NCBI GenBank assembly: GCA_963817395.1
Contig: CAWFOC010000006.1
Span: 248,001-312,000, forward strand
Length of the DNA stretch: 64,000 nucleotides
DNA from: CAWGYQ01 sp963817395
GTDB taxonomy: Bacteria > Acidobacteriota > Vicinamibacteria > Vicinamibacterales > CAVPJW01
Direction of reading: 5' to 3'
Part shown: positions 58,256 to 64,000 of the stretch, piece after piece
How the letters are laid out: each line of letters begins with the position of its first letter
How positions within the stretch are numbered: the stretch's first letter is position 1
Position numbers and translations under genes: made by a program
Notes under the pieces: generated by a model
Told to the model about the DNA's origin: nothing
The model's input: only the letters and a program-made list of their open reading frames with translations
The model's database searches: none

Positions 58256-60991
58256 GCGCGACGCCTGCCTTCGGCCGCGATGACGACCACATTGGAGGTC
58301 CGGTAGGGACGGGCCGCTGGTCGTGGGCATTGTTGTCCGCGAGCGTGGCGCTGGCCGTAGCCCTCTGGCTCGTACCTGCCGGGGTCTTTCTGGTGGACTG
58401 GAGAAGCAGCGGCGCCAGACGCGTCGCTCTGTTCCCCGACCTCACGCGGCTGGTCGTGCTGAGCGGCGCCGCACTGGCGCTTGACCATCCTCGTGACGGT
58501 GATGGTGCGGCCCGGGGCGCGCCGGCTCGGCGCTCACCTGTCACCGCTCTGCCTGCTCGGCTTGTGGGCTGTGCCGTACCTGCCGTGGGTTGCGGACGCT
58601 TTTCCACTCCTGCTGATCTTTGCGGGTCCATTCCGATGGGCCGTCGCTCTGGCCGCGTTCGCCGGCGTGATCCTCTCGCTCGCCCGTGACTCGACGTTCA
58701 AGCTCGTTCCACCGACGACCGCGGTCGTGTTCCTGGCGAGCTTCGTCATCTACGCCGCGATCGGTGTGAATCTCACGCGCACCCTCGGGCCCGGTGGCGA
58801 CGAGCCGCACTACCTCGTCCTTGCGCACAGTCTCTCGGCGGACGGCGACCTCAGAATCGAGAACAATCACGTTCAGCGCGACTACCGTCAGTTCTACAGT
58901 GGTGAGCTCCGGCCCGATTTTCTCCGGCGCGGGCGCGATCGCATCATCTATTCCATCCATGCGCCCGGTCTGCCGGCTCTCGTCGCGCCGGCCTATGCCG
59001 TGGCCGGCTATCTCGGCGCCGTGCTCACCCTGTGTGCCATCACCGCGCTAGCCCTGGTGCCGCTCTTCAGGCTGGCGCGCGCAATCGCTGGTGCGTGGCC
59101 GGCCACGGCGGCGTGGCTCGGTGCGGCATTCACCGTGCCGATCGGCGCGCATGCCTGGAGCGTGTACCCCGAAGTGCCGGCCGCGACAATTGCCGCCTGG
59201 TCGGCGTGGTGGCTGTGGGCGCCCTTGCCGTCGCGCGCGGGCGTGTGGGCAGGACGCGGCGCCGCGTTGGCGATTCTGCCGTGGCTTCACACCAAGTTCC
59301 TGGCACTGCTCGTGCCGCTCACCGTGTGCCTCCTGCTGCGAGTGTGGAAACGTCCGCTCGCGATCGTCATGTTGGGTGCGCCTATCGCGCTGTCGCTGGC
59401 CGGTTGGCTCTGGTCGTTCCGGGTCATGTACGGCGTCGCGAGCCCTTTCGTTCCGTACGGTTCGGTGAATCCGTTCAGACTCGCGTGGAGTCATGTTCCA
59501 CGCGGGGTGCTGGGCAGTCTGTTCGACCAGGAATTCGGGCTCCTGATGTATTCGCCGATCTACGTGTTGTCGCTGACAGGCCTTTTCGTTGCGCTTCGTG
59601 ATCGCCAGACACGGCGTCTGGCGGTGGCCATGACCGCGACCGCAGTCATGTTCATCCTGGCGGTGATGCGCGTCTACATGTGGTGGGGCGGAACAAGTGC
59701 CCCGGCCCGCTTCCTCGTGCCGGTGGCCGTGCTCGCGATGCCGCTGATGGCCATCGGATTCTCTCGCGTTCGGGTGTGTGGAGGGGAGTGGCAACGGCAG
59801 CTCTCGTGGGCAGTGTGACCATCTGGTTTCTGATGGTGGCGCAACCTTCACGGCGTCTACTGGTTCAGAACCGCAACGCCTCCGGCGCGTTCATCGAATA
59901 CGTGCAGGGCCAGGCGCCATTCGCCGCCGCGCTCCCGTCATTCCTCGAGGTCGACTGGCAGGGTCAACTGCCGCGCGTGTGGATCCTGGTGTCGGCGTCG
60001 GCCCTGGGCCTCTTCGCCGCCTATCTGGTGGGGCGCCGATCGCGCGGCAGCGGTTCTGCGTACTGGGGCGGCGTCGCCGCATGTCTCACCGTCATCACCG
60101 CCGTGGCGGTCATCGGCGGCATGCAGGCTGGTACTGATGTCCGCGTGGCTGCCGTCAACCAGTCGATGACGGCGCTGATGATGCAGTACGACCCGCCCCG
60201 GCTCTCGGCGTTCGACTACGGCCGGCTCCGGCGGGTTGCTGGCAGGGAACTGTGGGGGATAGGGGGTCTCGTTTACGCGGGCGATAACCTCATCCGTGGG
60301 CGCGAATCGCTCCTGGCTGGACCCGGACCACTCCCTGCGGGCCGCTATCAGGCGGCGTTCTGGTTCGGTCAGCGGACGCCTGACGCCACTGTGGCCGTTT
60401 TCTACGACGGCAGGCCGCCGGCTCTTCTTGCCGATACGGTAAGCGAGCAGGCCAACCCGGCCATCGTGAATTTTCTGCTGCCGGTCACGGCTCGCGGCGT
60501 CCAGTTGGTCATCGAGCCGCCCGGGTTGTCCGAGCGAGTCCAGCGTGTCGAGCTCAGACCGAGCGAGATTGTGCCGCGAAGCAGCCGCCCATCGGCGACC
60601 GTTCCACGCGCGATCATGCCGATCGACGGCCGACCGGGCGGGCTCGTCTGCTTTCTCGATGAGCAGAGTTATCCCGAGCGCCCGCTGTCCTGGGTCAGAG
60701 GAGGGCGTACAGCGTCGCTCCTGGTCGTTCCCGCCGGCGCATCGCTCGTTCGCGTGAAGCTCCAGAACGGCGCTGCTGAAGGACCTGTCACCGTCGTGAG
60801 CGCGGGGCAGCAAACCCGCTTGGACCTGGCGCCCTGGGAGGCGCGTGACGTCTATGTGCCGGTGCCATCGGGGAGCGACCGTTGCCCTCGACATCACATC
60901 GGCCAACGGTTTCCGTCCGGCCGACGTGGATTCGAGTTCGGGCGATCGGCGCTATCTGGGCTGCCAGTTCGGGATCGAGCTTCTCAAATGA
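58252..60991 (+). CDS. Large GT-C-like membrane protein with beta-rich C-terminal domain (three frame breaks)
   Basis: About 913 residues. The TTG at 58252 overlaps the stop before it. Residues 1-500 span the membrane about a dozen times; GDEPHYLVLAHSLSADGDLRIENN is a GT-C type first loop, with HAPGLPALVAPAYAVAGYLG later. The remaining 350 residues are beta-rich, with RYQAAFWFGQRTPDATVAVFYDG and DARDVYVPVP-like strands, ending FGIELLK. Frame changes near 58487, 59785 and 60880 are bridged by continuous sequence. The stop and the next ATG overlap (ATGA). Probably adds a sugar and binds glycan outside the membrane. Confidence 0.65.
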
Positions 60992-62169
60992 TTGGAAGCA
61001 AGCTGCTGTGGCGTCGGCGAATCAGGGGCGGTGCGGCGATCACCCTGCGCAACCGTCGCGGCGAAGGCTCGTTCCGTTTCTCGGTGAAGACGCCCAAGCT
61101 CTATACGTTCACCACCGATTTTTACGCCTTTCGGGATCGGTCCCATCCGTCTGGGCACCTCGGGTGGTGGAAGTTCGAGTTGCCCCCGGGACCAGGGGTG
61201 GCCACGGTTCAATGCGACTTCGCGCCCATCCGCAAGGAGTCCGTGACGCTGGCAATCGGCGGCCAGCAAGTGGAGGCCGTGGACGCGTGGTTCAACCCGG
61301 ACTTCACGTTCACACCCCTCTGCGACTTGGTTCTCGCCTTCAGGGATCACGACAACGACGATGCGATTCGCCACGTCGAGCCGATGCTGCTGAAGTTCCC
61401 CGATCGCGACATCCTGCGCGGCTTCTATGCGCGGCAGTTCACCAGTGAAGGGTACTCGGCGCCTGTCGACGCGCCGTTTCTCTGGGAGCTGCACGCCTAC
61501 AAGCTGCGGCAACTGCGGCGGCTGTTCACGTCGGTCATTCCCCAGGGGGGGCGCGTCCTGGATGTGGGGTGTGGCCGCTCGCTTTTCACCGAGATGGACA
61601 CGAGCTTTCCGTTCGAGGTCGTCGCGGGCGACCTCAATTACGACTCGGTCAGGTCGCGAGCACACGACTTCCCGTATCAGCGGTGGGGCGTGTTCGATGC
61701 GTCCGCGTTGCCGTTCCGCGACGCCACGTTTGACGCACTGTTTGCCGGCGAAGTGATCGAACACGTACCCGACGTGCCGGTGACGCTCCGCGAATGGAAT
61801 CGGGTGCTGAAGCCTGGTGGCGTCGCGATCATCACCACGCCGAATCGCGATCGCCTCGTCTCGCGCGCCGATCGCGTCGAGCGGCCCTACAGCGCGGATC
61901 ACCTGAGCGAGCTGTCGTACCGCGAGCTGACCCGCGACCTCCTGCCGCGGTATGGCTTCGAATTCATCATGCAGTCGTGCGTGCATCTCGAGGTGTGCCT
62001 CAAGAACCTCTTCGGGCTCGGCCACGTCGACGATCTCCTGCAGGCCGAGCTGAACCGTTCGCGGTTCAGATGGGCCATGCGCGCACTGTTTCCATTGGGC
62101 CGGGTGTTTCCGCGTGTCGCCATGGCGCTGATTGTCGTGGCGCGGAAGACGGGTGAAGGAATCGCATAG
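60988..62169 (+). CDS. SAM-dependent methyltransferase with N-terminal beta-rich domain
   Basis: A 393-residue protein that starts ATG 60988 within the stop of the preceding gene. Residues 1-150 are beta-rich (GEGSFRFSVKTPKLYTFTTDFYAF, VTLAIGGQQVEAVDAWFNPD) and unrecognised. From about 185 comes the methyltransferase: GGRVLDVGCGRSLFTEMD, ASALPFRDATFDALFAGEVIEHV, LKPGGVAIITTPNRDRLV. It probably methylates a sugar or lipid head group in the glycan cluster. The apparent 829-residue frame around it is not one protein. Confidence 0.75.
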   Translation: MIGSKLLWRRRIRGGAAITLRNRRGEGSFRFSVKTPKLYTFTTDFYAFRDRSHPSGHLGWWKFELPPGPGVATVQCDFAPIRKESVTLAIGGQQVEAVDAWFNPDFTFTPLCDLVLAFRDHDNDDAIRHVEPMLLKFPDRDILRGFYARQFTSEGYSAPVDAPFLWELHAYKLRQLRRLFTSVIPQGGRVLDVGCGRSLFTEMDTSFPFEVVAGDLNYDSVRSRAHDFPYQRWGVFDASALPFRDATFDALFAGEVIEHVPDVPVTLREWNRVLKPGGVAIITTPNRDRLVSRADRVERPYSADHLSELSYRELTRDLLPRYGFEFIMQSCVHLEVCLKNLFGLGHVDDLLQAELNRSRFRWAMRALFPLGRVFPRVAMALIVVARKTGEGIA

Positions 62170-63895
62170 GTGAGCGACCAGCCAGCCAGGCGCCTCGCGC
62201 GCAGCATGTCGGACATCTCTGTCCGCCCGTGGTCGGTCCGTGTGGGTTCAGCCGGCAGTCTCCCCAGCATTCTCACTGTCGCCTGGACGTGGCCGCGCAT
62301 CGCCATGATCGCGGTGATTGCTGTTGCGGCATCGTTTCGCTTCTGGGCCATTTCGTGGGGTGCGCCCGAGCGGGTCAATCTCCACCCCGACGAAACGAAT
62401 CACGTCATCGTGCACGCGCTGCGCGTGATGAGCAACGTGCAGGGGGTGCTCCGCGGCGAACTCACCTTTGGCCGCGAGACGCTCGATCCGGTGTTTCTGA
62501 ACTACCCGACCTTTTTCATCTATCTCACGGCCGGCGTCAGCAGCCTGCTGCAGGCGATGGGTCTCATCGGTCACGAGACCTGGCAGGTGCACGTGGTCGG
62601 TCGCTGTATCAGCGCCGCGTTCGGAGCGGCGACCGCGCTGGTGGCTTATCGCATTGCCTCCGAGCTTGGTGCAGCGACGGCTGGCGCGATCCTGGCGGCC
62701 TTGTGGGTGGCGCTGATGCCGCTGCACGTCTGGGAAAGCCACGTGGCCGTCACCGACGTCATGATGACGTTCTGGGTGGCGATGACGTTATGGGCGGCGC
62801 TTCGACTGACTCGGACCGGCAGGCCGCTCGACTATGTGTTTGCTGGCGGCGATGCTGGGGCTGGCCACTGGCAGCAAGTACACCGCCGCGCTCGGGGCCG
62901 TACCGATTGTCGTCGCGGCGCTGTCGTCGAAGCGCCCAGTGCCGTCGACGCTCAAAGGGCTCACCCTCGCGGCGGTGGTCTCGATCGTCGTGTGCTTCCT
63001 GGTCACGCCGTACAGCTTTCTGCGCTTCGGCGACCTGCTGGCGGCGATGGCATACGAGTACGACCACGCGCAAAGCTACCAGGACGGGTTCAGCGTCCCC
63101 GCCGACGGCCCGCAATACCGCAAGTACGTCTATCAGCTGGTGGCCGCCTGGCCCTTCAGTCTGGGGTTCGCCCTCTATGCCAGTGCCCTGATCGGCACGC
63201 TCTGGACCTGCTGGCCTCTCGACCGGCGTCGGCTGGTTGTCCTGAGCTTCATCGCCGTCTTCTTCGGCTTCACCGGATCGTTGAGGTTCACGCCGCTGCG
63301 CTACTACATGCCCGTTCTCGTTCCAGGCGTGATCCTCGCAGGTCTCTGGCAAGGAGCGTGGTTGGGCTCGCCGTCTCGATGGCGTCACGCTGCGGCCGTC
63401 TTCGCCGTCGTGGCCACCCTTCTTTATACCTCCGTGTTCGCGTTTCAGACGACGCGCCGCTTTGCGCTGGACACAAGGGTGCAGGCCGGCCGATGGCTCG
63501 ATTACGGGCTGCCCGTCGGCTCACGCCTGCTGATGGTCGGAGGACGCTCTTACGTCGGCGTGCCTCTCAATGAAGAGCGGTACACGATTCGTTTCATGCC
63601 CGATCGCGGCGTTCGCGGCGTTCGCTGGAGGTCGCTGAACTTCGACGCGATCGAGATCACCTCGCTCGTATACGCCCGCGCGCTACCGGGACGGCCTCCT
63701 CGCCAGCAGGCCGCGTACGACCGGCTCAGACACCCCGATAGCCGCTATCGGCTCCTCAAGCGGTTCGAAGCCCCGTTCATCAACAAGGGCCTGTACATGA
63801 AACTCGATCCCATGTTCGAGGGATATTTCGTGTCGCCGACGATTGAGGTGTACGGGCGGCGGCCTCAGCTGAAGGCCCTGATCCGTTCGAGGTAG
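62170..63895 (+). CDS. GT39-like polytopic glycosyltransferase (one frame break)
   Basis: About 575 residues from GTG 62170. The first loop, NLHPDETNHVIVHALRVMSN, has the acidic pair of the ArnT/PMT class. The frame shifts near 62842, connecting DYVFAG to LGLATGSKYTAALGAVPI. Ten or more helices and a soluble tail with TIRFMPDRGVRGVRWRSL follow. A polyprenyl-phosphate sugar is the likely donor. One base separates it from the methyltransferase stop. Confidence 0.72.
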
Positions 63896-63946
63896 CGCAC
63901 AACGTGTCCGCCCGCCGGTGTCGCCGGCTGGCGGCTAAGGTCGACC

Positions 63947-64000
63947 GTGCGTATCGGCATCATGTGGCGCCACTACCGGGAGCGGGGCGGGATTGCTGTC
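63947..64000 (+). CDS. Start of a GT4-type glycosyltransferase (cut by window edge)
   Basis: From GTG 63947 the first 18 codons read VRIGIMWRHYRERGGIAV, the usual opening of group 1 (GT4) glycosyltransferases. Nothing more can be said; the rest lies beyond the window. Confidence 0.55.
   Translation, partial: MRIGIMWRHYRERGGIAV

Noticed and set aside
59680..62169. Continuous 829-residue frame joining a membrane protein and a methyltransferase
   Set aside because: The proper end of the first protein lies in another frame at 60991 and overlaps ATG 60988 of the methyltransferase (ATGA). The join is caused by an indel near 60880.

Overview
This is a GC-rich bacterial chromosome segment with no phage, plasmid or CRISPR signature. 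Gene content suggests a heterotrophic, cytochrome-c-using member of the Acidobacteriota or a neighbouring phylum, possibly Vicinamibacteria-like. The pointers are a secreted PQQ-dependent dehydrogenase paired with a cytochrome c, a large secreted TPR protein, a Cys-type CcmE with a CcmF-CcmH fusion, and many polytopic GT-C-like membrane proteins. That placement is inference; recA (35433-36461) is the best marker for testing it. About thirty single-base frame breaks interrupt genes whose broken halves still read as intact protein families, so the assembly probably carries uncorrected indels. I annotate such genes across the break and say where it lies.

Layout. 1-5 kb: end of a zinc alcohol dehydrogenase, a beta-propeller protein, a D-2-hydroxyacid dehydrogenase, a GT-C-like membrane protein and a UbiA prenyltransferase. 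5-9.5 kb: quinoprotein dehydrogenase plus cytochrome c, closed by a hairpin terminator, then a convergent TPR protein. 9.7-18.4 kb: pyruvate carboxylase, a solute-binding protein, an ATP-dependent DNA ligase facing a LigD-type polymerase, and gamma-glutamyltranspeptidase. 18.6-24.2 kb: a tightly overlapped six-gene minus-strand operon (split transketolase, GT2-like transferase, beta-propeller, sulfotransferase, epimerase) that looks like an undescribed glycan cassette. 24.2-34.4 kb: surface-glycan genes (a methyltransferase-GT2 fusion, GDP-fucose synthase, a methyltransferase, three polytopic proteins) with gene remnants and a repeat copy, ending near tRNA-Phe.

34.8-39.7 kb: PAP2 phosphatase, recA with a strong promoter and a possible direct-repeat operator, a divergent YdjM-like gene, and a DciA-like/thiolase/hydroxyacyl-CoA dehydrogenase group. 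39.7-47.7 kb: a same-strand cytochrome c maturation island (maf, ccmE, ccmF-ccmH fusion, a zinc-ribbon CcmI-like protein, a carboxypeptidase-regulatory-like protein, ccmA, ccmB, ccmC, ccmD and a 53-residue membrane peptide). 47.7-51.7 kb: aroA-aroK-phosphoesterase on the minus strand, then an anti-sigma-type kinase and an inositol monophosphatase. 51.7-64 kb: a lipid-linked glycan region with GT-C-like proteins, DedA, a polyprenyl-phosphate glycosyltransferase, a flippase-like UPF0104 protein, an AT-hook-like protein behind a promoter that may give a leaderless transcript, methyltransferases, and the start of a GT4 glycosyltransferase at the window edge.

How the parts fit: the Ccm island would mature the cytochrome that takes electrons from the quinoprotein dehydrogenase. 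The UbiA, PAP2, DedA, GtrB-like, UPF0104 and GT-C proteins together imply a polyprenyl-phosphate economy feeding surface glycans, which the sulfotransferase/transketolase operon may decorate.
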